Source: Pseudomonadota bacterium (GTDB lineage: Bacteria > Pseudomonadota > Gammaproteobacteria > Burkholderiales > Rhodocyclaceae). From it: a DNA stretch of 64,000 nt. Position numbers and translations under genes: made by a program. Under the pieces are notes generated by a model. That model searched no databases. It saw only the letters and a program-made list of their open reading frames with translations, and had not been told where the DNA came from. How positions within the stretch are numbered: position 1 is the first letter of the stretch; each line of letters starts with the position of its first letter. Where the stretch lies: positions 24,327 through 88,326 of the forward strand of contig JAGTRY010000007.1 of the NCBI GenBank assembly GCA_018262235.1, given 5' to 3'. This document shows positions 28,111 to 36,556 of the stretch, in pieces.

Positions 28111-29823
28111 ATGCAAACATCCATGCCGATACTGAAGCCGATCAAATTTGTCGCCACAACCATGCTGCTGTTTCTCGCCGAGGACAGAAAGCGCTATTTC
28201 ATCCACATGCCCATCGTGCTCATCACCGAGACCGGTGAGCTGCTGCCACCATTCCTCAACGGCATGCTGATCACCCTGCTGATGGGCTACCGGCCAGGAG
28301 ACAGCTTACTGCCACTCGCAATGCTGATCACTGCACTGGCCGCGTCGCGCGGCGTGGTGGCATGGTTTCGTCTGCGCAGCAAGCGCGTGCTTGGCCAGAT
28401 CGCACTCAACTGTCGCTACCGCGCTCGCGTGTGGGGCTTCGAGCGTCTCGTTGGCTTCTCGATGAACTGGCATCACCAAGAGTCAGCAGGCAACAAGGTG
28501 CAGCGTCTGATTACGGGCGCCGATGCAGTGCGCGACTGGGGCAACTTCCACAACGAGATTGCCCAGCCGCTATCGGCCATGCTCGGCGTTGTCATTGCCT
28601 GCGCCTTCATCAGTCCGTGGTTCATCGCCTTCGGCGTCTACTTCGTGACCGGCATGGTGCTGATCGAACGCACCTATGACATAAAGATCGCGCGACTGAG
28701 CATGCACATCAACAGCGGGGTAGAGAATGCCAGCGGCGCCATCGTAGAAGGCACGACAAATATGCTCACTATCAAGGCATCCGGTGCGGGGTCCATGGTG
28801 CGCAATGCGGTAGAAAACAGAGAGGCCAGTGCGAAGGCGCTCGGCCACAACCGCGTCGCGCTCAATGCCGGCAAGGCGCTAACATTTCACGTACATATCG
28901 GCATTGCCTTCGGCATCTTCTTGACGGCGATCTCGTGGGCGACGCTCAATCACGTCATCGCTGTCGGCTTCGTCGTGACCTATCTGCAATATTTCAACAG
29001 CCTGCGCGCCAGCACGAATGCCTTTACTGATCGCTTCCAGACCATGATTGAGCGTTACGCGGAACTGATGCGCCTGATGCCGCTGTTCGAGCACGCGGGA
29101 ACAAGTGCGGCGACAGTTCCATTCCCGAGCAACTGGAGGCAGATTTGCGTCCGAGATTTACACTACTCATGGGGCGACAAGACGGCACTACGCGGAGTTA
29201 GCTTCACACTGACGCGCGGCGAACGCATCGGCATTGCGGGCTCGTCAGGCAGCGGTAAGTCTTCGCTGATCAAGCTCATGCTGGGTCTGTACGTGCCAAA
29301 CTCGGGCAGCATTGGGATCGGCGGCACGTGCAATCAGTTGATTGCTCAGGAAGAGCTGGAGAAGCACATTGCCGTGGTGCTACAGGAGGTAGAGCTGTTC
29401 AACGTCTCACTGCGCGACAACATCACGCTGATGCGCGAGGTGAATGAAGAACTGTTCGCTCGAGTGTGTAAGGCATCTGCGCTGGATGAACTAATCATGC
29501 GATTGCCGCTGGGTGCAGCCACGCCGCTCGGAGAGCGTGGTCATGCCTTGTCCGGTGGCGAACGCCAACGCGTTGGCATTGCACGGGCGTTATATCGCCA
29601 GCCCGACATCCTCATCCTCGATGAAGCCACCTCGGCGCTGGATGACACCACAGAGGATAGCGTCATGCACGGCATCATGACCAGCATGCGTGCCGACGCG
29701 GTACTAATCGCCATCGCGCATCGCACGCGCTCGCTGCGCGACATGCATCGCGTGCTGCAACTCGAGAATGGACGGCTGCATGAAGAATTTGCCCCGCAAA
29801 CAATCACGGAGGCAGACGCATGA
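28111..29823 (+). CDS. ABC exporter with fused permease and ATPase domains
   Basis: The 570-residue half-transporter has an ABC type-1 membrane domain (about residues 25-320) and a C-terminal ATPase with Walker A GSSGSGKSS, signature LSGGERQRVGIARALYR, Walker B ILILDEATSALD and the IAHRT switch histidine. It would export an unidentified compound as a homodimer. The N-terminal membrane part is atypical, with HHQESAGNKVQRLITGADAVRDWGN in place of the usual coupling sequence. The adjacent divergent AraC/GyrI regulator suggests drug-responsive expression. Codon choice looks less GC-biased than in neighbours. Confidence 0.87.
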   Translation: MQTSMPILKPIKFVATTMLLFLAEDRKRYFIHMPIVLITETGELLPPFLNGMLITLLMGYRPGDSLLPLAMLITALAASRGVVAWFRLRSKRVLGQIALNCRYRARVWGFERLVGFSMNWHHQESAGNKVQRLITGADAVRDWGNFHNEIAQPLSAMLGVVIACAFISPWFIAFGVYFVTGMVLIERTYDIKIARLSMHINSGVENASGAIVEGTTNMLTIKASGAGSMVRNAVENREASAKALGHNRVALNAGKALTFHVHIGIAFGIFLTAISWATLNHVIAVGFVVTYLQYFNSLRASTNAFTDRFQTMIERYAELMRLMPLFEHAGTSAATVPFPSNWRQICVRDLHYSWGDKTALRGVSFTLTRGERIGIAGSSGSGKSSLIKLMLGLYVPNSGSIGIGGTCNQLIAQEELEKHIAVVLQEVELFNVSLRDNITLMREVNEELFARVCKASALDELIMRLPLGAATPLGERGHALSGGERQRVGIARALYRQPDILILDEATSALDDTTEDSVMHGIMTSMRADAVLIAIAHRTRSLRDMHRVLQLENGRLHEEFAPQTITEADA

Positions 29824-30192
29824 CACTTCGGCTAACAGAACGCAGCGGTCATCCGTAGCATGACTAGGTCAGGTGAAAAGATGCATCTGTCTGGAGGAGC
29901 GAAGGGGCTAGAGCGGTCGCTCTTACGCGGCACGCCGACGGGCCGCTTTGGCCGATGATTTGCCGGTGAGCCGTTCCTCAGAATGACGGCTTCACTCGAA
30001 AGCCGCTGCTCAGCCTAATCAGCGGAGTGCGCAGATACCGCCAGCGCGGTGATCAAGTTGGCCAGACAGGCGCTCGCGAATGACCAGATTCCGCAAGAAC
30101 GGAGTCCAGCGCCTTTTGCGACGATCTCTGGATCCCGGCCTGCGCCGGGATGACGCCAGGCGTCCGTACCTTCGCTCGCGATCCGCGATGCC
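29824..30192. other. Intergenic region with a hairpin repeat
   Basis: No gene could be supported in these 369 bp between the ABC exporter and the convergent P-type ATPase. The only distinct feature is the repeat at 30127. Confidence 0.5.
30127..30155. repeat. GGATCCCGGC hairpin repeat, single arm
   Basis: CTCTGGATCCCGGCCTGCGCCGGGATGACG folds as ATCCCGGC/GCCGGGAT. The same sequence, with a different loop, is the right arm of the larger inverted repeat at 62912-62984, so this is a dispersed intergenic repeat. Confidence 0.75.
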
Positions 30193-32793
30193 CTACGCAT
30201 CGCCGGAAGTTCGTCCCGTCCGCGCACCCCGGCCGAAGCGGAACCATTGTGACTTGATCCCTTCCAGCAGCAGCAAGCAGGCCAGGCCGGCGAGCACGGA
30301 GAAACCCAGGTCATCCCAATGCAATTGGCCGAAATGGAACAGGCTTTGCGCCGGATGCCAGGCCACGGCGATAGTCAGCAGCACGGAGACGCTGCCCAGC
30401 AGGATCCACAGCGAACGATTGGGGCTCAGGAAGGCGCGGATCAGCGAGGCCTTGAACGAGCGGTTGACCAGGATGAGGCCCATGTTCATGAGCACCAGCG
30501 ACACGAACACCAGGGCGCGCAGATCATCATCAGCCATGCCGAGGCGCGCGGCACTGATCAGGATCGTGGCCAGGATGGCCAGCACGATCACGCCTTGCAG
30601 CACCGCCCACACCACCCGGTTCGTCCGCAGCAAGGGGCTGGCGGGATCTCGCGGCGGGCGTTGCATGACATCGTCTTCCTCGCCTTCGGCTTCGAGCACC
30701 ACCGAGCAGGCCGGGTCGATGACCATTTCCAGGAATGCGATATGGATTGGCGTGAGCATGAGCGGCAGGCCCAGCAGCAAAGGCAGGAGCGCCAGCCCGG
30801 CAATCGGGATGTGCACGGCCACGATGTATTCGATGGCCTTGCGCAGATTGTCGTAGATACGCCGGCCGAGGCGGATGGTTTTGACAATCGAGCCGAAGTC
30901 ATCGTCGAGCAGTACGATCGCCGAGGCTTCGCGTGCCACATCCGTCCCCCGTCCGCCCATGGCGATGCCGATGTGCGCGGCCTTGATGGCGGGCGCGTCG
31001 TTGACGCCATCACCGGTCATGGCCACGACTTCGCCACGGGCCTTGAGGCTCTGGACGATGCGCAACTTCTGGTTGGGACGGATGCGCGCAAAGATCGACG
31101 TAGTCTTCACGCCCACCGCGAGCTGGTCATCCGACATGGCTTCGATGGCGTCACCATCCAGCACCGCGCTCGCGTCAATGCCGGCCTGGCGCCCGATGGC
31201 ACAGGCGGTCGCCGGATAGTCACCCGTGATCATCACCACACGGATCCCTGCAGCGCGGCATTCGGCCACGGCTGCCGGCACATTGGCGCGCAAGGGATCG
31301 GCAAAGGCGATCAGCCCGACATATTCAAACTTGATATCGCAAGGCGATTCAGGTAACTCCTGCACGGACTTAAGCGTCAGCACGGCAGACTTCGCCACGG
31401 CCAGCACGCGGAAGCCCTGATCGGCCAACTGATCCTGCTGGACGCGGATACGGGCGAACTGGTCTTCCGGCAAGCGGCAGATCTGCGCAATCGCTTTGAG
31501 GGCACCCTTGGCATAGGCCACACCCGTGCCTTCGGCTTCGCCGGCCATGACGTTTGCCACAGCGAGCAGATCCTGGCGCAGGCCATAGGCGCGCAGGAGC
31601 CTGGGCGCTGCAGCATCCGCAAGGGCCGGAAACTGTCTGGCGAAGAGCGTATGCACCGCCACATCCATCGGATCGGTGGGCTCGGCGGGACACGCGGCCC
31701 GCGCTGCCGCAAGGGTTTCCTGCAAGCCGCCCGAAACCGGCGCGGCGCCTGGGTTCCAGCTTTCCTCGGCACGCAGCATGGCAACGAGGGTCATGCGGTT
31801 TTCGGTCAGGGTACCGGTCTTGTCGGTACACAGAACAGTCGTGGCCCCCAGCGTTTCGATAGCGGAAGCCCGACGGGTCAGCACCCGTGCCTGCGAAATC
31901 CGCCAGGCACCCATGGCCATGAAAACTGCCATGACCAGGGGAAACTCCTCAGGCAAGAGTGACATGCCCAACGCGATGCCGCCCAGCATGGCTTGCAGCC
32001 ACGAACCGCGCAAGAATCCGAACAGCAGCACGGCACCAACGCCGACCACCCCACCGATGATGGCGAAATTGCGGACGAATACGCCGATCTGTTTTTGCAG
32101 GGAAGGCTGCTCGGTTTCTATCGTGTGCAAGGCATGGCCGATCTTGCCCATTTCACTGCGCGCCGCCGTTGCGTGCACCAGGGCATTGCCGGTGCCACGC
32201 ACGACCAACGTACCGGCAAACACATAGGGCAGGTCTTCGCCACCCGGCACCGGATCAAGGTGTTTCGCGGCAGGTGCAGCGCCGGCTTCCGGTGCCATCT
32301 TGCGGACCGGCACCGATTCACCGGTGAGCAAGGATTCGTCCAGCAGCAGATCGTGTGCGGATAAAAGCGTGGCGTCGGCCGCTACGCGGTCGCCCTCCGA
32401 AATGACAATCAGATCACCACACACCACCTCGCGCCCCGCGATCTGGATCCGCCGGCCATCGCGGATCACTGTGGCGCGCGGACTCGCCAGATTGCGCAAA
32501 GCTTCGAGCACGCGCTCGCTACGCGACTCCTGAACGATGGTGATGGCCACCGAGAGTGTGGCAAACCCCAGCAGCAGCAAAGCCTCGATCCGGTCGCCAA
32601 GGAGCAGGTAGACCACGCCGCCACCGATCAGCAAGGCAAACATCGGCTGGCACACCACCTCGAAGAGGATGCGCATGAAGCCGCGTTGCTCGGGCCTGGG
32701 CAGTTCGTTATAGCCATCGGCCTTCAGGCGCGCGGCAGCAGCTGCGGCGCTCAGGCCGCCGGAGGCCGCCCCTTCCTTGATTGCTTCAGGCAT
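30193..32793 (-). CDS. P2-type cation-transporting ATPase
   Basis: The 866-residue pump shows all P-type ATPase landmarks: LTGESVPV, phosphorylation site CTDKTGTLTENRM, and hinge motif MTGDGVNDAPAIKAAHIGIAMG. A P2A-like layout has four N-terminal and six C-terminal membrane helices; the transmembrane-4 motif is PEEFP rather than the PEGLP of classical calcium pumps, so the ion specificity is uncertain. The C-terminal helices contain LEMVIDPACSVVLEAE. AAGGA precedes the ATG. It may be connected with the DUF1269/BON stress genes upstream, although a 213-bp gap separates them. Confidence 0.9.
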   Translation of the reverse strand: MPEAIKEGAASGGLSAAAAAARLKADGYNELPRPEQRGFMRILFEVVCQPMFALLIGGGVVYLLLGDRIEALLLLGFATLSVAITIVQESRSERVLEALRNLASPRATVIRDGRRIQIAGREVVCGDLIVISEGDRVAADATLLSAHDLLLDESLLTGESVPVRKMAPEAGAAPAAKHLDPVPGGEDLPYVFAGTLVVRGTGNALVHATAARSEMGKIGHALHTIETEQPSLQKQIGVFVRNFAIIGGVVGVGAVLLFGFLRGSWLQAMLGGIALGMSLLPEEFPLVMAVFMAMGAWRISQARVLTRRASAIETLGATTVLCTDKTGTLTENRMTLVAMLRAEESWNPGAAPVSGGLQETLAAARAACPAEPTDPMDVAVHTLFARQFPALADAAAPRLLRAYGLRQDLLAVANVMAGEAEGTGVAYAKGALKAIAQICRLPEDQFARIRVQQDQLADQGFRVLAVAKSAVLTLKSVQELPESPCDIKFEYVGLIAFADPLRANVPAAVAECRAAGIRVVMITGDYPATACAIGRQAGIDASAVLDGDAIEAMSDDQLAVGVKTTSIFARIRPNQKLRIVQSLKARGEVVAMTGDGVNDAPAIKAAHIGIAMGGRGTDVAREASAIVLLDDDFGSIVKTIRLGRRIYDNLRKAIEYIVAVHIPIAGLALLPLLLGLPLMLTPIHIAFLEMVIDPACSVVLEAEGEEDDVMQRPPRDPASPLLRTNRVVWAVLQGVIVLAILATILISAARLGMADDDLRALVFVSLVLMNMGLILVNRSFKASLIRAFLSPNRSLWILLGSVSVLLTIAVAWHPAQSLFHFGQLHWDDLGFSVLAGLACLLLLEGIKSQWFRFGRGARTGRTSGDA

Positions 32794-33006
32794 CTTGCAT
32801 TCCTTGATGTAACAGAAAATCCTGATCTTTCAGCATAGACACCACAAGCGCAGGGCATGACGAACTTTCAGGAACTGTTCACGATATTTGGCCTGTCATT
32901 CAACGCCCTCCCTTTCAAGGGAAGGGTTGGAGAGGAATTGATTACCCGGAATTGCCGCCAAATTTATGGCTTTTGCAATCTCGGAGACAGATTCCTAGAC
33001 GACAGG

Positions 33007-33498
33007 CTACGCCTTCAGATCCGCCAGCAGCGAGCGGGCACGTTCTTTCTCGTCCGCACTGCCATGCACGATGAGGATGTAGTTATCCACCTTGAGTGCG
33101 CTCTCATACTTGATGACCTGATCTTTCGGCACGCCGATCTGGGTCAAGGCCGCGCCCAGAGCCGATGCGCCCCCAACAACGACCGCGCCTTCCAGCGCAC
33201 CCACCAGTGCTGCGACAACAGGCCCTGCCATTGCCATCAGGCCCAGGCCAGGCAGGAAAAAGACGGCGGGGCCCAGCAACAGGCCCCAGATGCTTCCCCA
33301 GAAAGCGCCAATGCCGCCCCAGGATTTGATCTTGTCTTCCGAGGTGTAGAAGCCGACCGGATTTTCTTCACTGTGGTAACCCTTGCCGACCAGCGAAAGC
33401 ATCTTCATGTTGAAGCCGGCACGGCTCAGCGCAAGGATCGCGCCTTCTGCAGCCTGATGGGTATTGAAGACATGAATGCACGAGTCTTTGTTGTCCAT
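33007..33498 (-). CDS. DUF1269-like glycine-rich membrane protein
   Basis: This 163-residue protein combines a cytoplasmic N-terminal alpha/beta region (SCIHVFNTHQAAEGAILALSRAGFNMKMLSLVGKGY) with two hydrophobic Gly/Ala-rich helices (IGAFWGSIWGLLLGPAVFFLPGLGLMAMAGPVVAALVG) and a C-terminal ferredoxin-like half. This is the layout of DUF1269/GSP17M-type stress proteins; no biochemical activity is known. It starts 40 bp after the triple-BON gene, implying one operon under the operator at 34259. Confidence 0.75.
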   Translation of the reverse strand: MDNKDSCIHVFNTHQAAEGAILALSRAGFNMKMLSLVGKGYHSEENPVGFYTSEDKIKSWGGIGAFWGSIWGLLLGPAVFFLPGLGLMAMAGPVVAALVGALEGAVVVGGASALGAALTQIGVPKDQVIKYESALKVDNYILIVHGSADEKERARSLLADLKA

Positions 33499-33538
33499 GA
33501 TTTTTCCAGTTGAAAGAATGAATCAAACCTCAAGCCGC

Positions 33539-34201
33539 TCACAGGATGGCGATGTCCATCTTGTCCACCACGCCGCGCACACCGGGCGCATCCCAGGCGG
33601 TATTCAGCGCCAGATTGCGTTCAGCCCAGTTATGAACATGCCCCTCCAGCGTGACTTCGTCACCTTTCACACTGACTTTGACATTGATGTTGCGGGCATC
33701 GCCCTTGGCATAGCGCTTCAAGGCGGATTCGATGCCCAGCTTGATGTCACCCATCGTGCTTTCCGGATGGATGAGGATCTGATCGCTGACGCCGGTCACG
33801 CCCATCAGATGCTGCACCGAGGCCACGGCCGCGCGCCGCTGGTATTGCCAGTCCAGATTGCCCGACAAGGTGACCCAGCCATTCTCGACCACGACCTTGA
33901 GCGCATCACGCGGAAAATGGGTAGACCAGAGCAACACGTTTTCCACTGCGCCGGCAATATCCGCATCGGTCCGCAGGCTGAAGGCCGGCAGGGCGACATC
34001 CATCGCAACCGCCATGGCCTTGACGCCGGAGACACGCTGCGCGGCGCGCTCGGCATCAAATTTTTCTGCATAGCTCGCCACATGGCCGGTCAGGGTCACC
34101 ACCCCGCCATTGACCGTCACACCGATATGCGCGGCATCGACGGAAGGTTCCCAGTCAAGCTCGGCAATCACATCACGCTGTACATCCAGATCCGTTTTCA
34201 T
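33539..34201 (-). CDS. Triple BON-domain protein (copy 1)
   Basis: The 220-residue protein has three BON domains (about 1-70, 75-145 and 150-218) with the repeating GGVVTLTGHV, NGWVTLSGNL and GDEVTLEGHV strands. There is no signal peptide, so it is cytoplasmic, like the multi-BON stress proteins of many proteobacteria. It is a clear paralog of copy 2 at 34356. GGAGG precedes the ATG. First gene of an operon with the DUF1269-like gene. Confidence 0.88.
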   Translation of the reverse strand: MKTDLDVQRDVIAELDWEPSVDAAHIGVTVNGGVVTLTGHVASYAEKFDAERAAQRVSGVKAMAVAMDVALPAFSLRTDADIAGAVENVLLWSTHFPRDALKVVVENGWVTLSGNLDWQYQRRAAVASVQHLMGVTGVSDQILIHPESTMGDIKLGIESALKRYAKGDARNINVKVSVKGDEVTLEGHVHNWAERNLALNTAWDAPGVRGVVDKMDIAIL

Positions 34202-34258
34202 AACAAAACCTCCACTCGGTCAAGAGGGGCCAGCGTGCGCACAATCCGTCTTCCCATC

Positions 34259-34274
34259 TGTTCGATGGCGCACG
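34259..34274 (-). promoter_or_regulatory. Palindromic operator-like site facing BON copy 1
   Basis: Read on the minus strand: CGTGCGCCATCGAACAGATGG, 57 bp before the start codon. The surrounding sequence aligns with that before BON copy 2. Confidence 0.55.
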
Positions 34275-34355
34275 TAGCGAGACCCTTCATTCAGACCATT
34301 CAAGGCAGACAAGACGGAAGCTCCCGACACGGGCCGGGCATTCCGTGCAAGCGTC

Positions 34356-35009
34356 TCACCCGGCAATCGTCATATGGTCCACCACGTTCCGGACCCCGGG
34401 CGTGCCCCAGGCGGAGTTCTTGACCAGCTCGCGTTCGGACCAGTCATGCACGGCGCCGGAAAGGACCACGCTATCGCCCGTCACATCGACGATGATGCCG
34501 CCGTCACCGGTCTTGGCCACCCGTTTCAAGGCCGCCTCGATCTCCGATTTCACTTCGCCGATGACCGGATTGGTCTTGATCGTGACTTGATCACTGATCC
34601 CGGTGACGCCCACCAGATTGGAGACTGCCTGCATGGCAGCCTGCTTTTGATAATCCCAATCGACTTCACCCGACAGGGTGACCCAGCCACCCTCGACCAT
34701 GACCTTGATTGAATCCGTCGGGATGGTACTCATCCATTTCAGGACGTTTTGTGCCGCATGGGCCACCACCACGTCACTGCGCTGGTTCCAGTCTGCCAGC
34801 TTGACGTTCAGGCGAACGGTCAAGGCCTGTACGCCCGCCACGCGCTGCGCCGCACGCTCGGCACTCCACTTTTCGGCGTAGCTTCTCACCGTGCCATCAA
34901 GGGTGACAATTCCGTCCTTGACCTCGACGCATATGTTTTCCGCATTCACCGCGTTTTCCCACTTCAGCTCTTCAATCACGTCCTGTTGCACACTTGCATC
35001 CGTTTTCAT
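34356..35009 (-). CDS. Triple BON-domain protein (copy 2)
   Basis: This 217-residue cytoplasmic protein has three BON domains (DGIVTLDGTV, GGWVTLSGEV, GDSVVLSGAV) and aligns along its whole length with copy 1. The start at 35009 (MKTDASVQQD, matching MKTDLDVQRD of copy 1) follows GGAG; the track start at 35150 lies in the promoter. The gene is a separate unit with its own operator-like site, 154 bp upstream of copy 1. Confidence 0.88.
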   Translation of the reverse strand: MKTDASVQQDVIEELKWENAVNAENICVEVKDGIVTLDGTVRSYAEKWSAERAAQRVAGVQALTVRLNVKLADWNQRSDVVVAHAAQNVLKWMSTIPTDSIKVMVEGGWVTLSGEVDWDYQKQAAMQAVSNLVGVTGISDQVTIKTNPVIGEVKSEIEAALKRVAKTGDGGIIVDVTGDSVVLSGAVHDWSERELVKNSAWGTPGVRNVVDHMTIAG

Positions 35010-35067
35010 GGTTCTTTCTCCGTTGCGTTCAGAAGCATCGAGCCTGCGCAAAACCGGCATACCGATC

Positions 35068-35083
35068 TGTACGCCAGCGCGCT
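35068..35083 (-). promoter_or_regulatory. Palindromic operator-like site facing BON copy 2
   Basis: Read on the minus strand: AGCGCGCTGGCGTACAGATCGG, 58 bp before the start; spacing and flanks match the site before BON copy 1. Confidence 0.55.
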
Positions 35084-35109
35084 TATGACCCGGATTTGCG
35101 GCGCGCTTG

Positions 35110-35125
35110 CGTACGTTGGCGAACA
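35110..35125 (+). promoter_or_regulatory. Palindromic operator-like site facing OmpA gene
   Basis: CGTACGTTGGCGAACAGACC reads toward OmpA, 213 bp upstream of its start, and matches the consensus at both halves. Confidence 0.6.
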
Positions 35126-35338
35126 GACCTTCACACCGCCCGGCGTGCAAGCTCCGGTTCAGGTTCCCGGGGGGGCATCAGGTTTTTCGCAAAACCCCCG
35201 GAAAACTGCTTGAAGAGCACGGAGCAACGCCATCAGTTTTGGTTTCCTCGATGCGCCAGCACTTACGGCTCTGCCATCAAGGGCGGCGACACCGCTCCTC
35301 TGCATTGTTTGCAGGCCAAACCATTACACGAGGTCATC

Positions 35339-36424
35339 ATGAAAGACAGCAACAACATGAAATGCATAGCTGGCGCAGTCATGCTCCTGGGATGCATCGC
35401 ATCCGGCAACGCCGTAGCGCAGGACAACAGCTTCCAGGCGCCTGCCAAAGGCAATTACAACCCCTCCTGGTATATCGCCCCCAGCCTCAACGGGATGAAT
35501 CCGGACGACAAGTTCGGTACCGATCATCGTGGCGGCGGTGTGGGTCTGCGCGTAGGCAAGCCGATTGCAGAATCATGGGACATCCAGTTCGGCACCACCT
35601 ATTCCCGCGCGCACACTGGTGAATCCAGCATCCGCGAAAACACCCTGGGCGCCGATGCGCTCTACCTGTTCTCGCGTGGCCGCATCCGCCCCTTCCTGCT
35701 CATCGGTGGCGGAGCGGAATACGACAAATATGATCGTCCGGGCTCCAAGGGCAACCGCTATTCACCGTATGCCAACGCCGGCCTCGGAGTGCAATACTCC
35801 TTCAACAACCAGTGGGGCATGCAGGCAGATGTGCGCTATGCAGAAACCTTCATCAGGGGCAACAGTCTCGGCTTTGACCGCGCACATGGCAGCATTGCCA
35901 CGCTGGCAGTGACTTACGCGTTCGACAAACCGGCTGCTCCGGCGCCGGTCGTGCGTGCCGCGCCCGCCCAGGCAGAACCTGTTGTGCAACCCGTCGTGGT
36001 CGTCGTGCAGGCCGCTCCGGCAACACCGGTCGCCCCGCCGCGTTTCGAGCGCCATACCCTGTCTTCAACCGAGCTGTTCAGCTTTGATAGTGCCGAGTTG
36101 CGCAGCGCACAGCCCAAGCTCGATGAAATCAGCGATGTGCTGACCCGCGACGCGACCATCACCAATGTCAATATCATTGGATACACGGATCGTCTGGGTT
36201 CGGAAAAATACAACCAGAAGCTCTCGCAACGTCGTGCCGATGCGGTCAAGACCTACATGACCAACAAAGGGATCGACGGCAAGCGCCTGACCGCTACCGG
36301 CAGGGGTGAAAGCAACCCGGTCGTTGAATGCTCGGAAAAGGGCCGTAGTGCGCTGATCAAGTGCCTGGAGCCGAATCGTCGTGTCGAAGTCGAACAGATC
36401 GTGATCGAACGTCGCGTTCCCTGA
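35339..36424 (+). CDS. OmpA-family outer-membrane protein
   Basis: The 361-residue protein has a signal peptide (to AVAQ), an eight-stranded beta-barrel region (about residues 35-200, ending in ATLAVTYAF), a proline/valine/alanine linker (APAPVVRAAPAQAEPVVQPVVVV) and a C-terminal OmpA domain with TELFSFDSAELR, IIGYTDRLGSEKYNQKLSQRRADAVK and NRRVEV. It anchors the outer membrane to peptidoglycan. A cysteine pair (ECSEKGRSALIKC) lies in the C-terminal domain, as in many OmpA proteins. GAGG precedes ATG 35339. Confidence 0.92.
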   Translation: MKDSNNMKCIAGAVMLLGCIASGNAVAQDNSFQAPAKGNYNPSWYIAPSLNGMNPDDKFGTDHRGGGVGLRVGKPIAESWDIQFGTTYSRAHTGESSIRENTLGADALYLFSRGRIRPFLLIGGGAEYDKYDRPGSKGNRYSPYANAGLGVQYSFNNQWGMQADVRYAETFIRGNSLGFDRAHGSIATLAVTYAFDKPAAPAPVVRAAPAQAEPVVQPVVVVVQAAPATPVAPPRFERHTLSSTELFSFDSAELRSAQPKLDEISDVLTRDATITNVNIIGYTDRLGSEKYNQKLSQRRADAVKTYMTNKGIDGKRLTATGRGESNPVVECSEKGRSALIKCLEPNRRVEVEQIVIERRVP

Positions 36425-36441
36425 TCCACGCATAACCCTGC

Positions 36442-36470
36442 AAAGAGCCAGCCCGAAAGCTGGCTCTTTT
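36442..36470 (+). terminator. Intrinsic terminator after OmpA
   Basis: Stem AAAGAGCCAGC/GCTGGCTCTTT with loop CCGAAA and trailing T's, immediately after the gene. Confidence 0.9.
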
Positions 36471-36486
36471 GATGTGTGGCAAGCAC

Positions 36487-36502
36487 TGTTCGGCACCGCA
36501 CA
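36487..36502 (+). promoter_or_regulatory. Palindromic operator-like site facing the efflux operon
   Basis: TGTTCGGCACCGCACAGACG, 54 bp before the NodT-type start; proximal half CGCACAGAC is intact. Confidence 0.55.
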
Positions 36503-36556
36503 GACGTTCGGCCAGCCGCCTGTGCATCCTTGCCGCAAAAGGAGTTTCATATCCCC

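Larger units (their letters stand above)
35010..35338. other. Divergent promoter region, BON copy 2 and OmpA
   Basis: This 329-bp gap carries two oppositely oriented operator-like sites (35068 and 35110). No additional gene was seen. Confidence 0.6.
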
